Shown here piece after piece: positions 6,807 through 15,460 of a stretch of DNA of 64,000 nucleotides. Numbering within the stretch: the first letter of the stretch is position 1; each line of letters starts with the position of its first letter. Source of the DNA: Gallaecimonas xiamenensis 3-C-1. Lineage in GTDB: Bacteria > Pseudomonadota > Gammaproteobacteria > Enterobacterales > Gallaecimonadaceae. Below the pieces are notes generated by a model. The model saw only the letters and a program-made list of their open reading frames with translations, did no database searches and was not told where the DNA came from. The stretch is from positions 1-64,000 of the forward strand of contig NZ_AMRI01000016.1 of the NCBI RefSeq assembly GCF_000299915.1, given 5' to 3'. The position numbers and the translations under genes are program-made.

Positions 6807-8237
6807 TTAGCCGGCCTTGGCCACTTTGGCCTTGGCGCTGGCCAGCAGGGCGTCCAACTGGCTGCGGTCCAGGTACTGGCCGTGCAGCACCAGGCCGTGA
6901 ATGGCGCGGGTGGCCTTGATGTCTTCAAGGGGGTTGGCGTCCAGCAGCAACAGGTCTGCCACCTTGCCGGGGGCCACGGCGCCGTAGCGGTCACTGACCC
7001 CCAAAAACGCCGGGCCGGCCAGCACCGAGGCTTGCAGGGCCTGGAGCGGGGTCAGGCCGTTGTCCACGAACAGGGCCAGTTCCTGGTGCAGGGACAGGCC
7101 AGGGTAGATGTAGGAGTTCAAGAAGCCGGCGTCGGTACCGGCCATCAGGGTAACCCCGGCCTGGCTCAGCAGCGGCAGCAGGGCGGCGGTTTGCTGGTAA
7201 CGGCTCTGGCGGGCGGCAATGGCGGCGGCGTCGTCTTTGGCGGCGCGGTCTACCCGCCATTGGTAGGTCTTTTTAAGGCCGGGGCCTATGTAGTCCAGGT
7301 AAGTGTCGGCCTGGTGATTGTCCTGATCCAGGTAGGCGATGATCTGGCTGCCCACCAGGGTGGGGGTGACGGCGGTGCCGTTGGCCGCCAGGTGGCGGTA
7401 GTTGGCCAGGGCCACTTGCCGGTCAAAGCTGGCGCTGAGCTTGGGCAGGGCTGTCCAGTAGGTGAGCTGGCCGCTGGCTACCTGGGCGCTGATGGCCGCT
7501 TCGTCGCGGGAGCCGGCTTTAAGCAGGTAACTCAGGTGCTCTATGGAGTCGAGGCCAGCGTCAGAGATCTCGGTTACCGGCAGGGCAAAGGGAATGTGGC
7601 CGGAGATGATAAAGCCCCTGGCCTTGGCGGCGCGCACCGCTGCCAGGTACAACTCTGGGCTCAGGGCGCTGTCGGTGATTTTGACAAAATCCACCTTCAT
7701 GGCCTGGAGCTTGTCCAGGGCCTGGGCCAGCTCGGTTTCGTTGGCGATCTCCAAGTCCCCTGGCCAGATGGAGTCTTTGCCTTCCAGTTTCGGGCCTGAG
7801 GTAAAGATGGTGGGGCCTTGCAGGGCGCCGCTGGCCACCTGGGCCCGCCACGCCAGAACCTGGTCGCTGATGTCGGCGGCGGCGTCGCGCACCGTGGTTA
7901 CGCCGTTGGCCACATAAAGGGGCAGCAGATCCTTGTTCTCTTCCACCAGGGCCTGGCCGCCGCCAAAGTGTACGTGCATGTCCCAAAGCCCCGGCATCAG
8001 ATACTTGCCCTGGGCTTCGAGGGTCTGGCGGCCCCGGTATTGGCTGGCGTCGGCGTCGGCCAGCACCGCCACCACGCTGTTGTGGTCAACGGCCACGGTT
8101 TGGTCTGGATGCACCTGGCCTGTGGCCACGTCGATAAGGTTAACGTGGCGGATCACCAGGTCCACGTCTTGGGGGGCGGTGGCGGCGCAGCCGGCCATGG
8201 CCAGGCCCAGCAGCAGGGCGGTAAAGGTCTTGGTCAT
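6807..8237 (-). CDS. Amidohydrolase-family lipoprotein
   Basis: A 476-residue metal-dependent hydrolase of the imidazolonepropionase-like group. A lipoprotein signal with lipobox AMAGC (Cys17) puts it on a membrane face. MPGLWDMHVH gives the metal pair His88 and His90. SGHIPF and IEHLSYL supply further metal histidines, and AGTDAG the catalytic Asp. The C-terminal ILxxNPLEDI-type return strand (LLLDANPLEDI) is typical. It probably cleaves amide or imide bonds of small molecules or dipeptides; the substrate is not clear. Single transcription unit, with AGGGAAA ahead of the start. Confidence 0.85.
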   Translation of the reverse strand: MTKTFTALLLGLAMAGCAATAPQDVDLVIRHVNLIDVATGQVHPDQTVAVDHNSVVAVLADADASQYRGRQTLEAQGKYLMPGLWDMHVHFGGGQALVEENKDLLPLYVANGVTTVRDAAADISDQVLAWRAQVASGALQGPTIFTSGPKLEGKDSIWPGDLEIANETELAQALDKLQAMKVDFVKITDSALSPELYLAAVRAAKARGFIISGHIPFALPVTEISDAGLDSIEHLSYLLKAGSRDEAAISAQVASGQLTYWTALPKLSASFDRQVALANYRHLAANGTAVTPTLVGSQIIAYLDQDNHQADTYLDYIGPGLKKTYQWRVDRAAKDDAAAIAARQSRYQQTAALLPLLSQAGVTLMAGTDAGFLNSYIYPGLSLHQELALFVDNGLTPLQALQASVLAGPAFLGVSDRYGAVAPGKVADLLLLDANPLEDIKATRAIHGLVLHGQYLDRSQLDALLASAKAKVAKAG

Positions 8238-8337
8238 TGGAATTTCCCTGGTTTTTTGCCAACGCTAGCATGCCAGGGGGGCAGGCCTTGGGCCGTTGCG
8301 GCGGGGGCGGCACTGGTTGAGACCAGCGGCCAGGCCA

Positions 8338-8362
8338 TAAAAAAGCGGGCCTGGGCCCGCCT
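8338..8362 (-). terminator. Terminator after the 261-aa unknown gene
   Basis: On the minus strand GCGGGCCCAGGCCCGC is followed by six T residues directly after the stop codon at 8364. Confidence 0.85.
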
Positions 8363-8363
8363 G

Positions 8364-9149
8364 TTATTGCACTTGGCGATAAAAGGTTTGCTGGCGCCAG
8401 GCGTCAAACTGGCTGTTGTGCCGGTCCTGGATGGCGCAGATGCGGTCGTCGAGGGTGCGGATATCTTGCTGCATCTGCTCGAAGTTGAGGATGGACATCT
8501 TCCACTGGTCGGGTACGTCGACCTGGTAGTGGACCTGCTCATCGTCCTGCATGGTCCCGACAATGGGGCAGACGCTGGTGTTGGTGAGGTTGATCCAGAC
8601 GCTGTCGTCATTTTCCGAGGTGTAGGAAAGGGCCTGGGTGATGCTGGTCAGCACCGGGGTTTGGGCCCATTCGACATGGCGGCCTTTTTCGGCACGTTCC
8701 ATCATCAGCGGCTTGGTGGTGGTGGTCAGGGAATAGATATGCTTGCGCTTTTGGCCTATGACCCAACTGACGATGCCTTCAAAGGGGATCATGGCGCTGT
8801 TGAGGGCATGGCTGCCAATCAGGGTGTTGTAGTTGCTGTAGTCACGCTGTTCCAACTTGGCGGCGCCAACCCCCATCATGTGCAGCCGCTCCCAAGGCCG
8901 GCCAAAGCCGCCGGAACGCTCCCCCAGGTTTTGGCTGATATCCGGCTGGGCACCGGTAATAAGGCCGCCGCCCCGGGAACGGGGCACGTTGCCCTGCTGC
9001 GGCCCGTGCAAGCGGGCGCCGCCGCCCACCATGTTTTTCAGGGTGCGATAGGGGTTGGCATGTAAGGCGGCGTGTTCGCGGTTTTTCGACCAGCTGCACT
9101 GCAAGCGCTGGTAAACGACGCAGCCGTTTTGATGTAAACGGAAGTACAT
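8364..9149 (-). CDS. Hypothetical protein, 261 aa
   Basis: Unrecognised soluble protein. The start at 9149 (MYFRLHQNGC) follows AAAGGA about ten bases upstream; an in-frame ATG 69 bases further up has a less protein-like leader. The middle has a Gly/Arg-rich stretch (GGGARLHGPQQGNVPRSRGGG, roughly 42-62). The C-terminal third, with IRTLDDRICAIQDRH, looks helical. Several HGP/HMMG and TTTTK segments suggest an ordered but unfamiliar fold, perhaps with enzymatic or secreted-effector character. There is no signal peptide. It has its own terminator and stands alone between the amidohydrolase and ribB. Confidence 0.7.
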   Translation of the reverse strand: MYFRLHQNGCVVYQRLQCSWSKNREHAALHANPYRTLKNMVGGGARLHGPQQGNVPRSRGGGLITGAQPDISQNLGERSGGFGRPWERLHMMGVGAAKLEQRDYSNYNTLIGSHALNSAMIPFEGIVSWVIGQKRKHIYSLTTTTKPLMMERAEKGRHVEWAQTPVLTSITQALSYTSENDDSVWINLTNTSVCPIVGTMQDDEQVHYQVDVPDQWKMSILNFEQMQQDIRTLDDRICAIQDRHNSQFDAWRQQTFYRQVQ

Positions 9150-9317
9150 GGTGTGAAAGTCCTTTTCGTTGTGACGCTGTCCTTGCAAGGCAGGGCCTGC
9201 CTGCCAAGTTAAGTACAAATGGGGGGCGAAGGCTGCAAAGGGGCTGGGTGAAACCGCGCATTGGGCCTTTTGGGCTAGGCCGCTTAGGGGTAAGGGAGCT
9301 GGGGGCCTTTAAACGTA

Positions 9318-9346
9318 AAAAAGCGGGCATGATGCCCGCTTTTTCA
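9318..9346. terminator. Terminator downstream of ribB
   Basis: AAGCGGGCAT-GATGCCCGCTT with A residues to the left and T residues to the right. It lies just after the ribB stop in the minus direction and can work both ways. Confidence 0.85.
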
Positions 9347-9359
9347 TCGGTGAGCGCTG

Positions 9360-10025
9360 TTAAACGGCTTGCTGCTGGGTGGCTAGGCGGTATTGCACCA
9401 GATCTTCGATGGTCAGCACCGGCATGGCGTGCTTTTTACCAAAGGCGATGATTTCGGGCAGGCGGGCCATGGTGCCGTCCTCATTGGTCAGTTCGCACAG
9501 CACCCCGGCCGGGGTCAGCCCCGCCAGGCGCATCAAGTCGACTGTGCCTTCGGTGTGGCCACGGCGCTCCAGTACGCCGCCCGCCTTGGCGCGCAGCGGG
9601 AACACGTGGCCGGGGCGGGCCAGGTGCTCGGGCTTGGCCCCTTGGGCTACGGCGGTCTTGATGGTGGTAACCCGGTCGGCAGCGCTGACGCCGGTGGTCA
9701 CCCCTTCTTTTGCCTCGATGGTGACGGTGAAGGCGGTTTGGTTCTTGGAGTTGTTGGCCACCACCATGGGCGGCAGATCCAACTGGTTGGCCTGGGCGTC
9801 GGTGAGGCACAGGCAGACGATGCCGGAGCACTCGCGGATCATCAGCGCCATCTGGGCGTCGGTGAGGTGGTCGGTGCTGTAGATGAGGTCCCCTTCGTTT
9901 TCGCGGTCCTCGTCGTCCACCACCAGTACTCCTTGGCCTTGTTGCAAGGCGGCAAGGGCGGCTTCGACGCGCTCGATAGGGGTGCCGTATTCGGCCAGCA
10001 GTGAGGTTTGGTTGGTCTGACTCAT
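9360..10025 (-). CDS. ribB: 3,4-dihydroxy-2-butanone-4-phosphate synthase
   Basis: A 221-residue stand-alone RibB, which converts ribulose 5-phosphate to the four-carbon unit of riboflavin plus formate. Family signatures are intact: [15 protein letters not shown] with the acidic Mg-binding residues, [32 protein letters not shown] and [16 protein letters not shown]. The start at 10025 (MSQTNQTS) follows AGGAG; the longer frame upstream would run into the riboswitch leader. There is no fused GTP cyclohydrolase II domain. It is preceded by an FMN riboswitch at 10123-10262, so it is controlled by FMN separately from any rib operon. Confidence 0.97.
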   Translation of the reverse strand: MSQTNQTSLLAEYGTPIERVEAALAALQQGQGVLVVDDEDRENEGDLIYSTDHLTDAQMALMIRECSGIVCLCLTDAQANQLDLPPMVVANNSKNQTAFTVTIEAKEGVTTGVSAADRVTTIKTAVAQGAKPEHLARPGHVFPLRAKAGGVLERRGHTEGTVDLMRLAGLTPAGVLCELTNEDGTMARLPEIIAFGKKHAMPVLTIEDLVQYRLATQQQAV

Positions 10026-10072
10026 GGTAATAACGCTCCTAGGGCTACCAGAATCAGGGCACAGGAAATGGC

Positions 10073-10092
10073 TGCAAAAAAGCTGCATGCAG
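10073..10092 (-). terminator. Candidate intrinsic terminator of the FMN riboswitch
   Basis: On the minus strand the palindrome CTGCATGCAG is followed by CTTTTTT, between the aptamer and the ribB start. The stem is short, so a translational switch remains possible. Confidence 0.4.
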
Positions 10093-10122
10093 GCAAAGAG
10101 CGCGGCGGGCCGCACCCTTACC

Positions 10123-10262
10123 CTTATCCTCTTCCATCCGGACTATGACCGTCGGCTCTGGACTCTGACCAGATCTGCTGACCCCGGCTGTGCCGGGCGC
10201 TCGCGGGCTTGCCCCTGGGGGCCTACCGCCGGTGGGGAATTTCGCCCCGCCCTGAGAATAAG
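10123..10262 (-). promoter_or_regulatory. FMN riboswitch (RFN element)
   Basis: The minus strand carries the classic conserved blocks in order: TTCTCAGGGCGGGGCGAAAT, CCCACCGGCGGTA, AAGCCCGCGAGCG, GGTCAGCAGATCTGGT, CCAGAGCCGACGGTCATAGT and CCGGATGGAAGAG. The outer P1 helix is CTTATTC/GGATAAG. It lies about 100 bases before ribB on the same strand, so FMN binding would shut down riboflavin synthesis. Confidence 0.96.
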
Positions 10263-10358
10263 TGATATCTAAAGGTGATTGCCGTCACAAAACGGCGGGC
10301 ACATGCTACTGCGCCCCGCCGCAATTGAAAAGCGCTTGGGCAAAAAAGGCTGTTGCAG

Positions 10359-11291
10359 TTAATCGATTAATGGCCCCTGGCCGTGAAACTGCGGCAGCAC
10401 GTCGCTGGCGATTTCCATAAGGGTGTCGGCAAGGGGCCGCTGGTTGCGGCGAAAGTGCAGGCCGATATGGTCTACGCCCACCTCCTTCATGGCGGCAAGC
10501 TCTGCTATCAGCGCCTTGCTGCCGCCGCTGATACCAAAGTGGTGGCGCTTTAAAGGCGCGTTTTTGTCGGCCAGCAGATCCAAGTGGATAAAGCTTACAT
10601 AGGGCTTGTTGCCAGCCAATTGCCGCCACTGGGCAACCCGGCGCTTGTGGTCGCTTGGGGTGCCGGGGTAGGCCAACAGGCCCTGGATGTTGTCCGCCAC
10701 CCATTGCAGCGATTGCTGGGCAAAACCGGCCACCAGCAGCGGCGGCTGTGGGGCTTTGGGCAAAATGGCCTGGCCGGGGGCGAGTTGGTGGTCCCGCTCC
10801 CCTTTAAGCACCGCCACGCTTTCGCGAAAGGCGTCCCCTCGGCTGGCAAAATCTTCACTAAAAAGCGGGTATTCGGCCGGCCTGTCGCCGCTGGCCACCC
10901 CCAAAAGCAGGCGGTTGTGGCTAAGGGCTTGTACTGAGGCGGCGGCTTTTCTGACCAGCCAAGACTGGCGCAGCGGCAACACCACCGCCGCCGTGCCCAG
11001 CAAGATATTCTGGGTAACGCCGGCCAGGTAGCCAAGGTAGCTGAAGATCTCAAACACCTGGGCGGCGTCGCCAAAGGCCGGGTCGTACAAGGGCACGTCT
11101 CTGACCCAGGCGGCCCGAAAGCCCAGTTGGTCGGCCAGTTTTACCAGCTCCTGGTGCTGGCTCATGTCCGGCTCGCCCGGTTTGCGGCCTGCGGCCAGGC
11201 GGCTGGCTTCACCTTGGGCTGTCCAGTCGTTGTCCAGTGGCAGCTCAACGCCGATGGAAAAGCCGCCTTGAGTGAGGGTATTGATGCTCAT
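10359..11291 (-). CDS. LLM-class (luciferase-like) flavin oxidoreductase
   Basis: A 310-residue bacterial luciferase-like TIM-barrel protein. Typical segments are LADQLGFRAAWVRDVPLY near 52-69, a long LGTAAVVLPLRQSWLVRKAAASVQALSHNRLLLGVASGD block near 98-135, and GFAQQSLQWVADNIQG. The overall pattern resembles the uncharacterised BA3436-type oxidoreductases. It would use FMNH2 or F420-like chemistry on an unknown substrate. It follows an MFS exporter gene on the same strand after 41 bp, so the two are probably co-transcribed, and a LysR regulator is divergent from the pair. Confidence 0.85.
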   Translation of the reverse strand: MSINTLTQGGFSIGVELPLDNDWTAQGEASRLAAGRKPGEPDMSQHQELVKLADQLGFRAAWVRDVPLYDPAFGDAAQVFEIFSYLGYLAGVTQNILLGTAAVVLPLRQSWLVRKAAASVQALSHNRLLLGVASGDRPAEYPLFSEDFASRGDAFRESVAVLKGERDHQLAPGQAILPKAPQPPLLVAGFAQQSLQWVADNIQGLLAYPGTPSDHKRRVAQWRQLAGNKPYVSFIHLDLLADKNAPLKRHHFGISGGSKALIAELAAMKEVGVDHIGLHFRRNQRPLADTLMEIASDVLPQFHGQGPLID

Positions 11292-11332
11292 GGTGCGCTC
11301 CCGGGGCAGGTCAGCCCTGCCCCTTGATTGGG

Positions 11333-12508
11333 TTACAGGGCTTGGGCTGCGCCACGGCGGTCCAAGAAGCCGGACAAGCGGGTCAGCAGCAGGGCCAGCA
11401 CCACAATGAGGGCGCCTATCCAGGGGGTATCCATCAGGTTGAGGCTGTCGATAACGGTGCCGCCGATGATGGAGCCAAGGGCAATGCCGACGTTAAAGGC
11501 GGCGATATTGAGGCCAGAGGCCACGTCTACCGCGTGAGGGGTGTATTTCTCGGCCAGCTGCACCACATACACCTGCAAGCCGGGCACGTTGCCAAAGGCA
11601 AAGGCGCCCCACAGCAGTACGGTCAGCACCGCGCCCACCGGGCTTTGAGCGGTAAAGGTGAAGGCCAGCAGCACCAGGGCCAGGGCGGCAAAGATAAGTT
11701 GCAGCGCGGCTATGGGGCCCTTGCGGTCGGCCAGGCGGCCGCCCCAGATGTTGCCCACCGCCACCGACACCCCGTACACCAGCATGATGAGGCCCACGGC
11801 GCTGGACTGGAATCCAGACACCTGCTCCAAAATGGGGGCCAGGTAGGTAAAGGCCACGAAGGTGCCGCCGTAGCCCACCGCCGTCATGGCGTACACCAGC
11901 AGCAGCCGGGGCTGGGTCAGCACTTTTAGTTGCGAAGAAAGCTTGGCCGGGGCCGGTTGTTTGAGGTCTTTGGGCACCAGCAAGGCGCTACCGATAAGGG
12001 CCAACAGCCCAAGCACCGACACCACCAGGAAGGTGGTGCGCCAACCCAGATGCTGGCCGATAAAGGTACCCAGCGGCACGCCGGTGACCAGGGCCACAGT
12101 GAGGCCGGTAAACATAATGGCGATGGCGCTGGCTTCTTTATCCTTGCTGACCAGGTTGGTGGCGATGGTCGAGCCGATGGAAAAGAACACCCCGTGGGCC
12201 AGGCCAGTCAGTATCCGCGCCACTATCAGGCTCGAATAGCCGGGTGCCTGCCAGGCCAACAGGTTACCCAGCACAAAGAGGGCCATCACCGACAGCAGCA
12301 CCGTTTTACGGTTCCAGCGGCCGGTAAGGGCGGTCAGCACCGGGGCGCCGATGGCCACCCCCAGGGCATAGAGGCTGACCAAGAGGCCGGCCGAGGGCAG
12401 GGTAACCCCAAGGTCATTGGCGATGGTGGGCACCAAGCCGACTATCACGAACTCGGTGGTGCCTATGGCAAAGGCGCTTAAGGTCAGCGCCAGCAAGGCG
12501 ATGGGCAT
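11333..12508 (-). CDS. MFS transporter, DHA1 AraJ/YdhP type
   Basis: A 391-residue major-facilitator protein with about twelve membrane helices. The N-terminal ALTLSAFAIGTTEFVIVGLVP and the loop GRWNRKTVLL after helix 2 (motif A-like) are characteristic of the AraJ/YdhP/YdeA drug:H+ antiporter group. Members export sugars, arabinose or drugs. It lies directly upstream of the LLM oxidoreductase and is divergent from a LysR gene, suggesting a small detoxification unit controlled by that regulator. The ligand is unknown. Confidence 0.9.
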   Translation of the reverse strand: MPIALLALTLSAFAIGTTEFVIVGLVPTIANDLGVTLPSAGLLVSLYALGVAIGAPVLTALTGRWNRKTVLLSVMALFVLGNLLAWQAPGYSSLIVARILTGLAHGVFFSIGSTIATNLVSKDKEASAIAIMFTGLTVALVTGVPLGTFIGQHLGWRTTFLVVSVLGLLALIGSALLVPKDLKQPAPAKLSSQLKVLTQPRLLLVYAMTAVGYGGTFVAFTYLAPILEQVSGFQSSAVGLIMLVYGVSVAVGNIWGGRLADRKGPIAALQLIFAALALVLLAFTFTAQSPVGAVLTVLLWGAFAFGNVPGLQVYVVQLAEKYTPHAVDVASGLNIAAFNVGIALGSIIGGTVIDSLNLMDTPWIGALIVVLALLLTRLSGFLDRRGAAQAL

Positions 12509-12518
12509 GACAAATCTC

Positions 12519-12538
12519 CGTCAGTTTTTGATGACGGC
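12519..12538. promoter_or_regulatory. Inverted repeat near the MFS gene start
   Basis: CCGTCAG-TTTTTGA-TGACGG sits just upstream of the MFS start in the 96-bp divergent region shared with a LysR gene. It may be an operator or part of the leader. Protein binding is inferred only. Confidence 0.35.
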
Positions 12539-12604
12539 ATTCTTGCCAAGCTTACTTTTGTGATAAATGTGCGTTATCTGAAATGATTTTTTCCAAGGTG
12601 GAAA

Positions 12605-13486
12605 ATGAAAACCCGTTCCGACAACCTTGCGGTGCTGCTGGCGGTGGTGGACAGCGGTAGTTTTTCCCGGGCCGCCGAGCAGTTGAATGTGCAGGTAGCC
12701 ACCGTGTCCAAGGCGGTCAGCCGCATCGAGGCGGAGCTGGGCGCCAGCCTGCTCAACCGCACCACCCGCCGCCTGGAGCTGACCGAAGAAGGCCGCCACT
12801 TTGTCCAAAGGGTGCGCCAGGGCCTGAAATTACTGGAAGAAGCCGAAGAGGAGCTGGACGCCAGCCAGGGCAAACCCCGGGGCCGGCTAAGGGTGGATGC
12901 GGCCAGCCCCTTTGTGCTGCATCAGATAGTGCCCATTGTCAGCGAGTTTCGGGCCCAGTTTCCGGCCATCGAACTGGAACTGACCAGCAGCGACGGCATC
13001 ATCGACTTGCTGGAAAAGCGCACCGATCTTGCCATTCGTATCGGTGGCCTGAGTGATTCGAGCCTGCACGCCCGTGCCCTTGGCCAAAGCCCGCTGCACT
13101 TGGTGGCAAGCCCGGCCTATCTCGCCAAACGCGGGGTGCCCCAGCATCCTTCGGAACTTGGCCAGCACCAGCTGCTGGGCTTTGTCAGCCCGGCTGCCCT
13201 CAACCGCTGGCCGCTGCCGGGTAAACCCCAGGTAGAGCCTGCCATTAGGGTGTCCAGCGGCGAAACCCTGCGCCAGTTGGCCCTGGCCGGCAACGGCATT
13301 GCCTGCCTGTCCAACTTTATGGTGGCCGAAGATCTGCGCCAGGGGCGGCTGGTCAAGGTGCTGACCCAGCATCAGGTGGACCAACCGGAGCGCCAGGGCG
13401 TCAACGCCGTCTTCTACCGCCACAGCGGCCTGTCCCGGCGTATTCAGGCCTTTTTGGACTTCCTGCAGCCGCGCCTTAGCCTCTAG
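12605..13486 (+). CDS. LysR family regulator (divergent from MFS-LLM pair)
   Basis: A 293-residue LysR-type regulator: N-terminal helix-turn-helix (SFSRAAEQLNVQVATVSKAVSRIEAELGASLLNRTTRR, about 20-56), then a periplasmic-binding-like effector domain. The start follows a run ending in CCAAGGTGGAAA. Its position, back to back with the MFS-LLM unit, suggests it controls that unit. The stop overlaps the end of the convergent LysR gene by 11 bp. Confidence 0.9.
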   Translation: MKTRSDNLAVLLAVVDSGSFSRAAEQLNVQVATVSKAVSRIEAELGASLLNRTTRRLELTEEGRHFVQRVRQGLKLLEEAEEELDASQGKPRGRLRVDAASPFVLHQIVPIVSEFRAQFPAIELELTSSDGIIDLLEKRTDLAIRIGGLSDSSLHARALGQSPLHLVASPAYLAKRGVPQHPSELGQHQLLGFVSPAALNRWPLPGKPQVEPAIRVSSGETLRQLALAGNGIACLSNFMVAEDLRQGRLVKVLTQHQVDQPERQGVNAVFYRHSGLSRRIQAFLDFLQPRLSL

Positions 13487-14357
13487 GGGCCTGGCAGAAG
13501 GCGATAAAGCGGCGCAGCAGGGCGCCGTGGTATTTCTGTTTGTGCCAGGCAAGGCGCAGCTGGCGGGGAAATCCCTGGGCCAGGGGCAGCGCCACCAGGC
13601 GGCCGCTTTGCAGGCGGTCGGCGGCGGCCAGGCGCGACACCAGGGTCAGCCCCAGGCCCGCTTCCACCCCCTGCATCACCGCTTCCAGGGTATTGAGTTC
13701 CAGCACCCGGCCCAGGGTGCCGAGCCTGGGGGCCAGTTCCCGGTCGAATTGTTCGCGGCTGCCGGACTGGGGTTCGCGCAGCACCCAGTGTTGGCCGTTG
13801 AGGTCGTTAAGGGCCAGCTTGGTGCCGGCTGAGGTGCGGCCGGCCAGGGGGTGGCCGGAGGCCGCCACCACTAGCATTTCGTCGTCCAGCCAGGGGGCCG
13901 TGGCCAGTTCGCTGTGGTGGTTTTCCCCTTCGATAAGGGCCAGATCCAACTCGAAATGGGCCAGCAGGTGGCAGAGGTTGTGGGTGTTGGTGATCCGCAC
14001 CTTGGCGGCCAGCCCCGGCATCTGCGCCAGCAGCCCAGGCAGCAGGTAGTTGCCTATGGTCTGGCTGGCCCCCAGGCGCAGCTCACCCTGGGGTTCGCCC
14101 CCTTCGTCAAAGAGGTGGCGTATATCCTGGACCCTGTCCAGCACCGCTTCGGCCAGGGGCTGGAGCTGGCGGCCCTGGTCGTTGAGCTGGAGCCTGGGAT
14201 GGACCCGGTCGAAAAGGGGCGTACCCAGGCGCCGCTCCAGCTCCCCCAAGGCCTGGGACACGGCGCCCTTGCTGAGGAAGAGTTCCTCGGCGGCCTGGCC
14301 CAGGTTGCCGTGGCGGGCGACGCTGGCAAAAACCTGCAGTTGCTTGAAGCTTGGCAT
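13476..14357 (-). CDS. LysR family regulator (divergent from TDT transporter)
   Basis: A 293-residue LysR-type regulator resembling the YeiE/CysB-like branch. The N-terminal HTH reads NLGQAAEELFLSKGAVSQALGELERRLGTPLFDR (about 18-51). The effector domain contains GASQTIGNYLLPGLL, a common opening in this branch. It is divergent from the TDT transporter gene across 97 bp that contain TCTAAA-N16-TTTAGA, and so is its likely regulator. Confidence 0.9.
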   Translation of the reverse strand: MPSFKQLQVFASVARHGNLGQAAEELFLSKGAVSQALGELERRLGTPLFDRVHPRLQLNDQGRQLQPLAEAVLDRVQDIRHLFDEGGEPQGELRLGASQTIGNYLLPGLLAQMPGLAAKVRITNTHNLCHLLAHFELDLALIEGENHHSELATAPWLDDEMLVVAASGHPLAGRTSAGTKLALNDLNGQHWVLREPQSGSREQFDRELAPRLGTLGRVLELNTLEAVMQGVEAGLGLTLVSRLAAADRLQSGRLVALPLAQGFPRQLRLAWHKQKYHGALLRRFIAFCQAPRG

Positions 14358-14454
14358 ATGGTTTTTCTAAACGAGTGGTTTAAATCATTTAGATATCACA
14401 AACGATAGGGGCTTTCTATGATGGCGCCATAGCTCAAACGTCTTTGGAGCCCCC

Positions 14455-15405
14455 ATGGGTATCGTCAACCGTTTTGCCAGCGCCCCCACCCCCATGGCCG
14501 GCCTGGCCCTGGGTATCGCCAGCCTCGGCTGGTGTTGGGAAAATACCGGGCTTTTTGCCGGAAAGGCCCAGGCCCTTGGGGCCCTGGTGGCGGGCTTGCT
14601 GCTGCTGGTGCTGGCGGCCAAGTTCCTGCTGCACCCGCACCTGTTGAAGGCCGACTTGGCCCACCCTGTGGTGGGTAGCGTGGTGCCCACCTTCGCCATG
14701 GCCACCATGGTGGTGTCCAAGGCCGTTGGCGGCCAGTTGGGCAGCGCCCTGTGGCTCTTTGCCGTGGCGCTGCACCTGGTGTTTTTGGCCACCTTTGCCT
14801 GGCACAGGGCCAGGGACTTTCAACTGCACCACATGGTGCCCAGCTGGTTTGTGCCGCCAGTGGGCATTATCGTTGCCGACGTGGCCAGCCCCGGCGGCGC
14901 CTTTGCCCCCCTGGCCCATGGCCTGTTGTGGTTCGGCATGGCCTGCTACGCCCTGATGCTGCCGCTGATGATCTACCGGCTTATCTTCCGCGCCGCCGTG
15001 CCGGATGCCGCCAAGCCCACCATCGCCATACTAGCGGCCCCGGCCAGCCTGTCCCTGGCCGGTTACCTGACCGTGGTCCCCGAGCCCTCCTTGTTGCTGG
15101 TGGCACTGCTGCTGGGCATTGCCGTGCTGATGACCGCCATCATCTACCTGGCCCTGGTGACCCTGCTGCGCCTGCCTTTTAGCCCCGGGTTTGCCGCCTT
15201 TACCTTTCCCCTGGTGATCAGTGCCACCGCCCTGTTCAAGGTCAGCCAGCTCTTTGCCCATTGGGGGCTGGACGTTGACGCCGTCGCCCAGCTGCACCTG
15301 CTGGCCGAAGTGGAGCTGCTGGTGGCCACCGCCGTGGTGACTTATGTGGCCCTGCGTTATGCGCTCTTGCTGAGCCCCCTGGGGCGGTTGCGCCTGGCCG
15401 CATAA
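14455..15405 (+). CDS. TDT family transporter (TehA/SLAC1 fold)
   Basis: A 316-residue protein with about ten hydrophobic helices. Its opening (RFASAPTPMAGLALGIASLGWCWEN) and the HPVVGSVVPTFAMATMV segment are typical of the tellurite-resistance/dicarboxylate transporter family. TehA is a SLAC1-type anion channel; other members carry C4-dicarboxylates or export sulfite. The start follows TTGGAG. Expression is probably governed by the divergent LysR gene. If that regulator really belongs to the YeiE/CysB side, sulfite export would be a fair guess, but the sequence does not settle it. Confidence 0.85.
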   Translation: MGIVNRFASAPTPMAGLALGIASLGWCWENTGLFAGKAQALGALVAGLLLLVLAAKFLLHPHLLKADLAHPVVGSVVPTFAMATMVVSKAVGGQLGSALWLFAVALHLVFLATFAWHRARDFQLHHMVPSWFVPPVGIIVADVASPGGAFAPLAHGLLWFGMACYALMLPLMIYRLIFRAAVPDAAKPTIAILAAPASLSLAGYLTVVPEPSLLLVALLLGIAVLMTAIIYLALVTLLRLPFSPGFAAFTFPLVISATALFKVSQLFAHWGLDVDAVAQLHLLAEVELLVATAVVTYVALRYALLLSPLGRLRLAA

Positions 15406-15406
15406 C

Positions 15407-15438
15407 AAAAAACGCCACCCCTAGGTGGCGTTTTTTTT
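15407..15438. terminator. Bidirectional terminator
   Basis: ACGCCACCC-CTA-GGTGGCGT lies between A and T runs, separating the TDT gene (+) from the convergent cytochrome b561 gene (-). Confidence 0.9.
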
Positions 15439-15460
15439 GGCCCTGGCAGCGCCAGGTTGG

